NCBI RefSeq assembly: GCF_000003815.2
Contig: NC_049997.1
Coordinates: forward strand, 8,734,431-8,798,430
Direction: 5' to 3'
Length of the DNA: 64,000 nucleotides
Source: Branchiostoma floridae
Taxonomy: Eukaryota; Chordata; Leptocardii; Amphioxiformes; Branchiostomatidae
The translations under genes and the position numbers were made by a program. Positions 54,489 through 64,000 of this stretch are shown piece by piece. Below the pieces are notes generated by a model. That model was given only the letters and a program-made list of their open reading frames with translations. It searched no databases and was not told where the DNA came from. How positions within the stretch are numbered: the stretch's first letter is position 1; each line of letters opens with the position of its first letter.

Positions 54489-55015
54489 CTAAAAGAAATT
54501 GAAAAGAACTGATCAAATTTATGCATTGACTCTAAGTATAATGAAAAATCCATCAAGTCTATGCAGGCGTTCTTCCAGCGGGCTTACTCATAAATGTTCC
54601 CAACTATACACATGTATTGGAATCTTAATGAACAGATACTTGGTAACTTACGTCTTTACAGCAATATATAAACTTTTCCTGTCTTGGTTGGATTGGAATA
54701 TCTTATTTCCGTTATGCAAACATCAAAATATGACCATCGAATTAACTGGGAATGTTTTTATAGCATCATTTTGAAATGTTTTAAAAGCATCATTTTAAAT
54801 ACTTAGACAATACAAGTTGCGTTTATGCTGATGATTGTTTCATACAAAATACAAGCTTTATATAAAACTTACTTTCCTCCAGTACAGGTGACCGCAAAGG
54901 GATGAGTTGTTGTAGGTTGACACAGACACCCATCCGGGCACTGAGCATCGGTTGATTTGAATAGCACAAAGGTCACGAGTGCAAAGGTCACAAGGACACC
55001 CCACGTGGTGGCCAT
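52313..55015 (-). CDS. Secreted LRR-Ig protein 1
   Basis: Joined from 55015-54873 and 54488-52313, encoding 772 residues. The signal peptide is about 1-24. A short LRRNT follows with Cys 26, 30, 32 and 44 (CPDGCLC...C). About 23 leucine-rich repeats of 22-27 residues fill 50-615. The LRRCT (NPWACDC to VDELTC) is about 618-667. One I-set Ig domain (about 676-772) has Cys 698 and 754 and a DAGEYHC signature. The protein ends right after the Ig domain with no TM or GPI signal, so it should be secreted. Many NxS/T sequons are present. Secreted and membrane LRR-Ig families are expanded in amphioxus and are thought to act in recognition or adhesion; the ligand here is unknown. It lies head-to-tail with the paralogue at 56382-58914. 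Confidence 0.9.
54873..55015 (-). CDS. LRR-Ig gene 1, signal peptide/LRRNT exon
   Basis: 47 codons plus two bases from ATGGCCACC to donor GGAAA|GTAAGT. The acceptor GATTACAG lies just 6 bp before the ATG, so the 5' UTR comes from an upstream exon. Confidence 0.88.
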
Positions 55016-55712
55016 GTTTGCCTGTAATCATAGAAACACTATTGTTGTTTTTTGTTAGTAGATACTATTTCTTAACCCTTATCGGTATTGATAAGACTAC
55101 TGTGGCATTACAGCTCACCGGGATCATTTCATTCACAGATTACAAGTTAAGATGGCTTGTCATATCTCAATCATAAGAAAAATTGCACAGTCTAAAACCG
55201 TGAAATAGAATCGCCGTTTTCAATTTTACATACATTTATATTTTGTATTCGAGACGCATTTAAACCATTATACATTCTAGACGCATTTAAACCATGCACC
55301 CATATCATATGCATTATGCAGCACGGTTCGTTGTACGGAAGGGCATTCCCCCAAGCCTTGTGACTGCCGCGTGCTTGTTTGATGTTTACCTAAGGGGGCG
55401 TACACCTCCATTTTCCCACCTGCTACTTTCCACATAATGTTATGGAGTCTTAAATTTCATTTGGAAATTTCTCCTTCGTGCTATTCAAATCAAAACCATA
55501 CCTTCGTGACAAGTCATCTTAAGTTGGTTTATGCAGTCAATACGATTGAGTTTATGGCTATTCTAGTATGCTTATATCTGTATTTGTACAGGATAATAAG
55601 GACCAATTAAAGACATATTGAGATGCCATTTATCGAGCACCGTGATCATAAACCAGTCACTAAGACAATGAATAGTCCTACTCTGCCTGTAGAAGACAAA
55701 GCGCATAGTCAC

Positions 55713-55825
55713 CTTTATAATGGTTGTTCCTTTGGGTAGCTCAGGTAATGTTGTGACTGCAACTCTTTCGTGGCACAGACTGTCGTCCAAGTCAGTCAGG
55801 TGAGACTTGAAGGTTAAAGGTCAGA
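55713..55825 (-). promoter_or_regulatory. Putative untranslated first exon of LRR-Ig gene 1
   Basis: Conserved with 59673-59790 upstream of gene 2: GGAACAACCATTATAAAG|GTGACT against GAAACAACCATTGTCAAG|GTAACG, ending at aligned donor sites. The 5' limit is a guess from the TATA/CArG site. Confidence 0.5.
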
Positions 55826-55850
55826 AGGGTTCATTTATCATTAAACCACT

Positions 55851-55860
55851 CCATATATGG
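55851..55860 (-). promoter_or_regulatory. CArG/TATA-like box of LRR-Ig gene 1
   Basis: CCATATATGG is a perfect CC(A/T)6GG SRF-type site and also TATA-like. The aligned position before gene 2 keeps the CArG rule (CCATATAAGG, 59820-59829). Confidence 0.5.
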
Positions 55861-56381
55861 TGGGCACGGGCAGTGACCTCAGAGAGGCCATTCAGAAAGC
55901 CAGGACGAAGTCACAAGATATACATGTGATTTAGTGCAAGGACCGGACAAAAATTCTGCTCTATGTATAATAGTTTGCATATGGTAGGTTCTTTAAGACT
56001 TCTAGATTGCTGACGTCATCTATTGCGATATAAATGATAATGACAGAAGCGGCATAAGTTCTTCACTTTTAATGATAGTCAAGTCGAACGGTACCACGTA
56101 AAATAGTAAACGCGATAATTTCAACTTGGATTAAAAATAAATTGCATTGCTCAAAGTTGTATCTAACATTCTGTGTACTAGGCAGACGATCAATACACAC
56201 AATGTGCAGTCATATTGCTTTTTCAAAGGGATTACGTATTCTTTTAAAGAATCAAGCCTTACGCTTGTTACAAATAATTTCCAAACAAGTATTAAAAAGT
56301 TAATCTTTTTGGCATTTTAAGGCGTATGACAATGTATTTTTTTTGTATTTCATTTGAGGACTGTTGAAGCTATATATGACT

Positions 56382-58425
56382 CTAGCTCTCCATAACGGTT
56401 AACTTCACAACCTTAGAGTCAGTGCCTAGACCATTAAAAGCCTTACAATGATAATCGCCAGCATCACTTGCTAGTGTACTCCTTACAGTCAATGTCCCAT
56501 TCTTATTGTCCACATGAAACCTACTGTACTGATAGGAATACTTGGACAGCTCAACTCCGGGAGACTGAGGAATAGTCCAGAAGATTTCTGCCTGAGGACA
56601 GGCCGTCACGTTACACGTCAGGATTGCGTCTTTGCCCACACTGCCTTGTACTTGCCCGCCGGATTGGTCGATCTTTGGCGCAGACGTTTGCGGTTTACAG
56701 TCGTCACAAGTGAGTTCATCAACGCTCAGGTCACGCAACTTCTTTCCAAAGTGCTTCGAAGGAGAGCGGCACTTGACTTCAATCGCTAGTGTAGGACTTG
56801 ACGTGTTTAGCCACTGGGCAAAATCCTTCATTAAGCAATCACATGCCCAGGGGTTGTTGTCAAGGGACACTTTACTCAAGTTTTTGAAGCCCGCAAAAAT
56901 GTTACCGGGCAGATAGCTGGCTTGGTTGTTGGCAAGGTTCACTGTTTCCAAACTAGACAGGCCCTGAAAGGCACCCTTTTCCAAGAAGCTGATGCGGTTT
57001 TTCTCGAACACGAGGTTCGCTAACTTGGTATTTGGGAAAGAATTGCTTGATAGATGGGTGATTGAGTTAGACGTCAAATCAATGCGAGCCAAATTTGCAT
57101 AGGGCATGAGCATATTAGTAGGGACCATACTGATCTCGTTGTCTTTGAGGTACAGCTCCAAAAGATTCGAAGACTTGCCAAAGTCAGTGGTGACGTTTTT
57201 GATCTGGTTGCCAGACAGTGTCAAGGATGTCAAGGTAGTTAGGCAGTTCAGGGCAGATGTTGGAACAGACAACAAATAATCCCCATCTAAAACCAGTGAT
57301 TGTAAGCGAGGGAGGTGGCAAAATGCCTGGGCGTTGAGTGTACCGCTAGCCTTCAGTGAATTTGCAAGATTTAGGCGGTTGAGGTTGTCTAAACCCCCAA
57401 AGGCATTAGCGGGAATCGCATCCATCTCATTGTCATAAAGGTCCAATGTCGTCAATGACTTTGCCTCACTGAGCCCTGTCGGAAGTCCTGATAGCTTGTT
57501 GTTGTTTAAAGAGATTGTGTCAACTGATTTTAAGCCAGAGAAAGAGAAACGGGATAGCAGGTTGTAGCTTAGATCAATGTAGTTCAAACCCTTCACCACC
57601 AGTGAACCTTCCTCAATTTCTGTTAGTTGATTATTGGCTAGGATCAAATTTTCTACGTTAGTTCTCGGGCCAAAGATGCCTTTGGGAAAAGAGTTGAGTT
57701 TGTTAAACTCGAAGTTTACTGTGTTCAAACTCACATGTTCAGACAGTAAACCAGCAGGAACAGCGGATAGTTGATTGTTAGAAAGATCTAGCTCATCTAA
57801 TTGCTTCGCGCTCATAAATGATCCCGATTCTATGGCGGCTATCTTGTTGTCATGAAGGGTCAGCGTTTGTATTCCTTGAATTCCACTTATTTTAAAGGTA
57901 TCATTGGTAATGGATGTTAACTGATTGTTGTGGAGATAGATCTCAAGAGGAAAAAAGAGCCTTTCAATCTTGGCAAATGCACCGTCATCAATTGTAGATA
58001 TCATATTGTCATTCAGAACAATTTGGTTTAACCCTTTTGTGTTAGAAAACAGGGGTTTGGATATCTTTGTTATTCGATTATTACTAAGGTCTATAGTATC
58101 TAGGTGACTCAAACCAGATAAAATATCCTCAGGCAATAGAGATATATTATTAGAAGCTCCGTTTAGTTCCTGAAGGATCGGACAGTTCTGAAACAACCCG
58201 GAGGGAAACGCATTTAAGACGTTACCGGAGATGTCGAAGTACTCAAGGCGATGGAGATCATCAAATGCACCTGACTCAATAGCTGATATCTTATTATTTG
58301 GCAGCGAGAGGTGCCTAAGCCTCTTCAGGGGCTGCAGGTCTGCGGCGCGGACCTTGGTGATGCCGGTATTGGTGATCGTTAGAGAAGTGGTGACGAAGGG
58401 TAGATTGGTTGGGATGTTCACAATT
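56382..58425 (-). CDS. LRR-Ig gene 2, main coding exon
   Basis: Starts after acceptor TTTTCAG, completing a Lys codon (AA|A), then IVNIPTNLP. Ends TAG at 56382. Confidence 0.9.
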
Positions 58426-58914
58426 CTGAAAAAAATCAAAAACTTTTAAGAAAAGAGCAAGAAGGTTATAGGCATTTAAAGATTTATAAGATAGAAGGCT
58501 TATTGCAAAAATACAATAAAGGACAATGATAATGATTCTGAATGGAATTCATTAACAAAGTGGACATTAAGTGAAATATAGGGGTCATCAAATAGTGATA
58601 CTTCAATTCTAACATTAATGCTATTGGGTTTCCTTTCTTTAAAAAAATATATAAATACACATAATACATAAAAACGGGCGATTTTTTTGCACCGTTGTAA
58701 CTCTTGAATAAAATTTAAAAAACTGACTTTCAAAATAATGTATGTCTACTCAAAAGAGATGGATTGATATGTACTTCTCTCCAGTACAAGTCACTTCATG
58801 TGGATTGATTGCTGGCTCACAATCGCAGCCATCGGGGCAACTCGCGTCTGCACCTTGGAACGGCACAAAGGTCACGAGTACAAATATCAGGAGTACACGT
58901 GATGGGGTGGCCAT
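56382..58914 (-). CDS. Secreted LRR-Ig protein 2
   Basis: Joined from 58914-58775 and 58425-56382, encoding 727 residues. The architecture matches LRR-Ig protein 1: signal peptide (MATPSRVLLIFVLVTF), LRRNT with CPDGCDC, about 21 LRRs, LRRCT, and one I-set Ig domain from about 630. It ends LTVMES without a TM or GPI signal. Two LRRs (48 residues) present in protein 1 are absent here. The exon phases are identical. Exon borders, 5' exon and promoter are all shared with gene 1, so the pair arose by tandem duplication of the whole gene. Some 90-bp blocks are almost identical between the two while flanks differ by 20-25%. The role is presumably extracellular recognition or adhesion. Confidence 0.9.
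58775..58914 (-). CDS. LRR-Ig gene 2, signal peptide/LRRNT exon
   Basis: 46 codons plus two bases from ATGGCCACC to GAGAA|GTACAT. The acceptor ATCTACAG lies 6 bp before the ATG, as in gene 1. Confidence 0.88.
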
Positions 58915-59369
58915 TTTTGCCTGTAGATATATGGATATCATCTTTAATTGCATGCCAATGGTAAACTGATGCAGTCGTAATAACAGATGAAAAATTCTAA
59001 TGTTTACCAAAAATGCTGTTGGACTGTAAGTCATTCCGTACATTGGGACAGTTTAATGTGATTTTCAATTCATCTAACAACAGTTATGACAAGTCAGGTA
59101 GCGTGATTTTATCTGTAACGAGACACTAAATTGAGATGCTTCACGTTTACAATAAGTATGTACATATTTACGATTGTTGAGAAATCATTCGGCATTATGT
59201 CCGGATGTTGTAACTTCATTGAAAGACACAAATGTGGTGGATCTATTGCGTATTCAAGCAATCAACTTCAATTGACTTATACTTTAGATATTGCAGCATA
59301 TTGGAAACTATACATTATGGACAGCATAAAAGACTGCGTAATACAATAACGCTAATCTCCAAACAGATC

Positions 59370-59499
59370 CTACGTTAGCCTAAACTAGTATCAAAAGCTG
59401 CCAGAAGAGTGTATTGGACTACGGACTCCGGTAGCCAAACACACTCCTACGCCGGCCTTACTCCTTTTGCAGCTTTGATATTAACTCAGGCTACCGTAG
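59370..59499. mobile_element. Small foldback MITE
   Basis: CTACGTTAGCCTAA...ATCAAAAGCTGC pairs with GCAGCTTTGAT...CTCAGGCTACCGTAG. An inner GTGTATTGG-ACTAC / GTAGCCAAACACAC pair is nested inside. It is 130 bp, in the upstream intron of LRR-Ig gene 2. Confidence 0.7.
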
Positions 59500-59672
59500 C
59501 ATCTGCTTGCAGATTACAATAACGCTGCAGTTACCTTAGAATTTTAGGCTAGTTTAGAGACCATGTTCTAATTGTTGTATATGCAAAAAGTCGATAAGAA
59601 ATAATGAATCGACCACTGTGACAGTAAACAGTCCTACATTACTCTGCATGATAAAGAAAAGGCGCACGTTAC

Positions 59673-59790
59673 CTTGACAATGGTTGTTTCTTTGGAAGTT
59701 CGGATAGTTCTGGAAATGTTGTGTCTGCAAATCTTTCGTTGTACAGACTAGGGTGAAATTCAGACATGTGATACCAGAAGGGTAAGGGTC
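59673..59790 (-). promoter_or_regulatory. Putative untranslated first exon of LRR-Ig gene 2
   Basis: Aligned with the 55713-55825 block; donor CAAG|GTAACG. If it is used, the first intron is about 750 bp. Confidence 0.5.
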
Positions 59791-59819
59791 GACCAGACGA
59801 GTTAATGATTATAATCACT

Positions 59820-59829
59820 CCATATAAGG
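59820..59829 (-). promoter_or_regulatory. CArG/TATA-like box of LRR-Ig gene 2
   Basis: CCATATAAGG (CCTTATATGG on the gene strand), about 150 bp before the putative untranslated-exon donor, the same spacing as in gene 1. Confidence 0.5.
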
Positions 59830-59984
59830 TGGACAGTCAGGGTGTTTAGTACACCTACCTCAGACAGGCCATTCGTAAAGCCAGAACTAAGATATGCGTG
59901 ACTAATTACAACGACCAAACAACAAATCTGCTTTATATGATAGTTAGGGATTCTTTAAGAATCTTACATTACATACTTTGTCTT

Positions 59985-60165
59985 CCGAGACGATGGAGAT
60001 CATCGAATGCTCTTGGCTCGATGGTTGATATCTTATTATATACCAGAGAGAGAGAGAGAGAGTTGCGTTAGCCTAGTTGAATGCTTTATTAGGGGATCGC
60101 GCTTCTGACCTTGAAACGGCACAAAGACCACGAGTACAAAGGTATTATGTGATGTGACAACCATG
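59985..60165 (-). pseudogene. Relic of a third LRR-Ig gene (start of both coding exons)
   Basis: On the minus strand the signal-peptide exon survives as MVVTS...TFVLVVFVPFQG behind an AG|GCAAACATG start, matching FVLVTFVPFQG of gene 2. About 60 bp further on, NKISTIEPRAFDDLHRL from the first LRRs remains. The LRRNT, the intron and everything after the second LRR are gone, and an (AG)n run marks one break. Confidence 0.82.
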
Positions 60166-60537
60166 TTTGCCTATGCAATGGGCAAAGTACATGTAATCAA
60201 AGATGGGGGACATTACCTGCAATTACGGATCCAATAACAATAACTGATTAAAATACTGATGCTATACAAAAACAATTACTGCCTGATTATCAGTCATTAC
60301 GATGATAGTCTGATGTGATTTTCTATGCGTGGAACAAAAGTTGCAGGGGAGTAAGCCGCGTGACAAGTCAGGGGATTAATTTCCTATATAATGTATAAGG
60401 ACACACTCAATTGACTTGCTTCTGGTATGCTTTGTTACAAACACGTTTCTAAGAAATCATTGGACGTCATGCCCATATTCTGTCGTGATCGCCTCCATTG
60501 AAAGATGGCGGTTATTTAGGGGGTATGTAGGCAGTTA

Positions 60538-60772
60538 AGGTGCGCTCCGACCGCACTTGCGTCACTGTGGGATTCGAAAGATACTCAACGAATTTCAGAG
60601 ATAAAGAACGAATTTCCTTTCTTTTGTGTATTTTCTCGTCTTCTAAGTCATACTTTTACGTATTACACAATATCTAAATTATTGAAAAATCGACGAAGTA
60701 AACAAAACAGTAACGCAGTGAACGAACCCCGCAGTGACGCAAGCTTGACACAAGTGCGGTGGGAGCGCACCT
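60538..60772. mobile_element. PIF/Harbinger-like MITE, family A, copy 6
   Basis: AGGTGCGCTCC...GGAGCGCACCT with TTA on both sides (60535-60537 and 60773-60775). The interior matches copies 2 and 3 (GAAAGATACTCAACGAATTT). It is inserted in the 5' part of the third LRR-Ig relic. Confidence 0.88.
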
Positions 60773-60775
60773 TTA

Positions 60776-61025
60776 GAGCCAAATGACGAAGATTTAAGAT
60801 GTCGCAGCAATGGAGATCTGTCATGTTAGGAGAACAGGACTGTTGAATACAAATGCGTCATGGTAATCTCAAAATTGCTGGCCAATTTAGGAACCGTGAT
60901 CGGATAGCTGTGACTACAATACATGACTGACGCACCCACTGGCTTGTGAGTCAATCAGGTGGGATTCAAAGGGTAGGGGTTAGATAAGTTAATGTCCTCA
61001 AACGTTCAAATATATGCAGATATAT
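60776..61025 (-). pseudogene. Decayed promoter/5' exon of the third LRR-Ig copy
   Basis: The plus strand ACCGTGATCGGATAGC...GTCAATCAGGTGGGATTCAAAGGGTA...CAAATATATGC follows the order of ACCGTGATCATAAACC...GTCAGTCAGGTGAGACTTGAAGGTTA...CCATATATGG upstream of gene 1. The CArG box has lost its CC/GG ends. Confidence 0.6.
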
Positions 61026-64000
61026 GATATTGTTTATGGTGCAAAGACCAACCATTCAACCAGACATACATTGTTATTGTGAGTTATTAAAACTATTAGT
61101 GAATGAATCAATGAATGAAATATTAGTGAAAGACCTTTACTTTACATTTCTGCCCTACTGGGCTAAGCACAGGTCACATGTTAACAATCCGATACATTTT
61201 TGTGTACAAATAAACGTCTACTTCAGTACATTTGACTTCCTCTCGCTTCTTGGTAATTGTAGTTGTGTAGTTAACTGTATGATTAGTTAGGATCAGTTTA
61301 TCGAAGACTGTAAGAAATGATATTTCTTTTTACTTTTCAAGGCCCTGAAGTGGGGAAAGTTACTTAACACAAAACCGAAAAAAATGTTTCTATCGCTATC
61401 ATACAAATGACAATCCACAGTAAAATGTACTTCGTCTTCTACTTTTACCTAAACTACAAAATTTGGATATTTTTTTCCTCTAGAGGATTGTGATTATGTC
61501 TTCTTGATTCGATTCGCAATTTGTGTCGTCTTCCTTAACCTTACCTATTAGAAACCTACAAAATTGGCAGATTTTTTGCTCTAGAGGAATGTGGTTCTCT
61601 TTCTGATTTGATTCGCAGTTTGTGACAACTAATTTTTAGTTCGGTAACGGACGATCTGGACTAATGTTTGCAATTTAATGATGTTTTTCTTCCCTATCAG
61701 ATTGTTTTTATAATAACGTTCTAAGTTTATTTTTCGCATTAGCAACTTTGTTATCTTTAAGGATGTCGTATAGTAAAGTCTGAAAATCGAGTATTATTCC
61801 GAATTATTAATATCATCAATGGTATCATGTTAACATGCAAACCATCTACTCAAAGCGCCAATGTGTTTACCTTGCCAGCGTCTATGACTATGTTTTGCAT
61901 TTTTGTAAATAATTATGAAATATCAAACTTTGTACATGACATGCTTTGTACTATTTTCCTGAAGAATTTTAACAAAAGTGACATACTTTGAAGATAAGAA
62001 TAATAGGCTCGAAAAGGGGGTGTAGTAAAGACGACAATGGATTACAGAGGGAAGGGGTTAAACCAACGTTTTAACTTGAAACTTAGAATTCCAGGGACTC
62101 CTGGTCCATCGCATTAAGTTAGGTCCTGCAGCTATTGCCACCACTTAAAATCAAATATGTCTCCTGTGCTGTTATTGTTATATTGATCTAATCATTCACC
62201 AGTGTTAAGTCGATAATGCATGAAGGGTAAGACATTGATATTTTGAGTACCAAGTATTAATCATTTACGCATCATTGGTTCAAGCTAAACCCACATGGTA
62301 TCTATAGACTTCAAATTATATATTCCGACCTTAGCTGATTACTGCAAAACCATCTTCTAATTCATTTTTTTTTATCTTGATAAACTTTAACATTACATTG
62401 TGACTTCAAGTGACTCCATCCGTTAAGTCCTCGAACATTTATCGGAATTCTGGAAGATAAAACCGGTTTATGGGCCCAAATTAGACTTCCTCCCGGAGAG
62501 AAATTACACTTTCTCGGTGAAAAATTAGAAACCATCTTCCACAGTAAATGTGCCTTCCTTCTTGGTTGCTTTGCTCCTAACGCATAGCTATATATCTACC
62601 TTTAACCGCAATTATTCAGGTACTATAATCGATTGTACGAAAGAAGCCATACATTTGAAGCTCTGCTAAATGTGTTATGTATTATAGATGACTGTATCTG
62701 CGTAAACATTCCAATTTAAAGCCAACCATTGAGTCTATTCTTAGATTCAACATCACAATGTGCGCAATCTGCTGTATAAACCGAATAAGAAGGTACCAGC
62801 GGAATACACCGTCTTCTATCGTATTTATGTCCACCTCATCCGAGCGAGAAAACACATGTTTCAATTCAAAATGAGACAGAAGTTGATACATTTGGTGTAC
62901 TCGGACAAATAAGATAGCAGCCTCTGAATACGTTATTCGAATTTTCGACTGATCGATCTATTTCATGGAAACCCGGGTGATACAAGCAGAACCCCATGTG
63001 ATACGGTAGGTTATCACCCTGTATGGAGCACCCATATCGAACGCTATCGAACGCGGCTCATGTACGATATACATTTATTTTACAGATTTGGTTTAAGTAT
63101 GATGTGAAGGGTCAGCAAGGGCTACTGGCTGTCGGAAGGCTGCGCACAGCAATCCCTTTAGGCAGATCGCTGATGGATAGAGTCCATTCCAAGACACCAT
63201 GAGGGTTTTTAGGCGATATTTATAATTAGTCTGAATTATTTTGAATAAAAGAATATCTGAGCCACAATAATTAAATTATTTTCAAAAAATTGACTAAGAA
63301 AATACTCATTTATTTGAATTTCTTTGAATATTTTAGAAACATTTTGAAAGTAACTGTACAAAAATATCTTTATTTAGAATAATTGTGAAACCTCTCTGTG
63401 ATTATTTCACATTTACAAATATTTACAAAAAAATGGTTAACCTGGCCAAATGGTAAAATTAGTTTATTGCCCCCATAAAAGTAAGCCCTATTGTTGCATC
63501 TGTATATTTTTAGATTTCACTGCTGGGCACTGGTGGATCCTTTGTGGTGGGCCATTGTTGCATGGCACCCAACCATACTTTGCAAGGATGTGTGAATTGC
63601 TATCTTCCCAGCCCACCGAACCATTTACAAAAAGTGGTAGAAAATGGTAGAAAATGGTAAATAATGGTAGAATGCTGTTATCATTATTTAGAAACCATTA
63701 GAAGTATCCAATTCCACACTATGAATATTTCCAAAGTTTTACAGGACCAGGGAAATATTTATAAAGTTGAAACAGTGTTTAAAATATTTCTGAAGTATCA
63801 AATGTCCTAGACATATAATTACAAAACTTTAAAATCAATTCTAAACAATGGCAACAAACATCCGCATGGTGTCTTGGAATGGACTCTAGTAATAGATACC
63901 AAAAGCAGCATCTAAAAAAAACGGTATCCTGGTGATAACGGTAATGTGTTACTCTGTATGGCATAAAAGTATCCTTAGGCTAGGATATGGGCGACGTCTA
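61026..64000. other. Intergenic, no gene seen
   Basis: AT-rich sequence. A diverged two-copy ~102-bp repeat lies at 61431-61630 (CTCTAGAGGA-TGTG...GATTCGCA-TTTGTG). A short TGGTAGAAAA-type repeat lies at 63629-63672. No coding exon was recognised. Confidence 0.5.

Noticed and set aside
52313-58914. Lamprey-type variable lymphocyte receptor genes
   Set aside because: The genes are complete, carry an Ig domain and lack a stalk or flanking partial LRR cassettes; they are ordinary germline LRR-Ig genes.

Overview
The window looks like nuclear DNA of a cephalochordate (amphioxus, Branchiostoma-like). This rests on four things: intron-split animal genes with consensus GT/AG splice sites, a prokineticin-receptor-type GPCR, tandem secreted LRR-Ig genes of a kind expanded in amphioxus, and a very high density of short non-autonomous DNA transposons and LINE debris. 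The species is inferred, not proven. Three runs of N (6194-6293, 30267-30366, 40242-41034) are assembly gaps.

Layout. 0-3 kb: four PIF/Harbinger-like MITEs. 3.0-5.6 kb (+): a two-exon rhodopsin-type GPCR close to prokineticin receptors, with its C-terminal coding end duplicated just downstream. 6-14 kb: no convincing gene; tandem repeats, a foldback element, a hAT-type MITE with a perfect 8-bp target duplication, and a GT microsatellite. 14.9-20.1 kb (+): a three-exon gene for a two-pass membrane protein with a long, basic, disordered tail. 20-31 kb: repeat-rich spacer with a roughly 288-bp satellite carrying paired GCCGCCAT motifs. 31.3-34.2 kb (+): a second three-exon gene with the same exon pattern and the same two-pass membrane module, but with a tail of three RRM-like units that resemble LINE ORF1 proteins. 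34-47 kb: MITEs, two copies of an ~800-bp interspersed repeat, a duplication flanking the large gap, and a 1.24-kb element with 50-bp perfect terminal inverted repeats. 47-50.8 kb: LINE remains on both strands and a large CA microsatellite. 52.3-59.9 kb (-): two tandem paralogous genes for secreted LRR-Ig proteins with matching 5' exons and promoters. 60-61 kb: the decayed relic of a third copy, interrupted by a MITE.

The most unusual content is the pair of genes at 14.9 and 31.3 kb. They share one membrane module and one intron layout but have unrelated cytoplasmic parts, one of which looks like a domesticated retroelement RNA-binding region. The LRR-Ig cluster shows birth, gene-conversion-like homogenisation, repeat-number change and death of copies within 9 kb. 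No operon-like functional link between the different gene families is visible.
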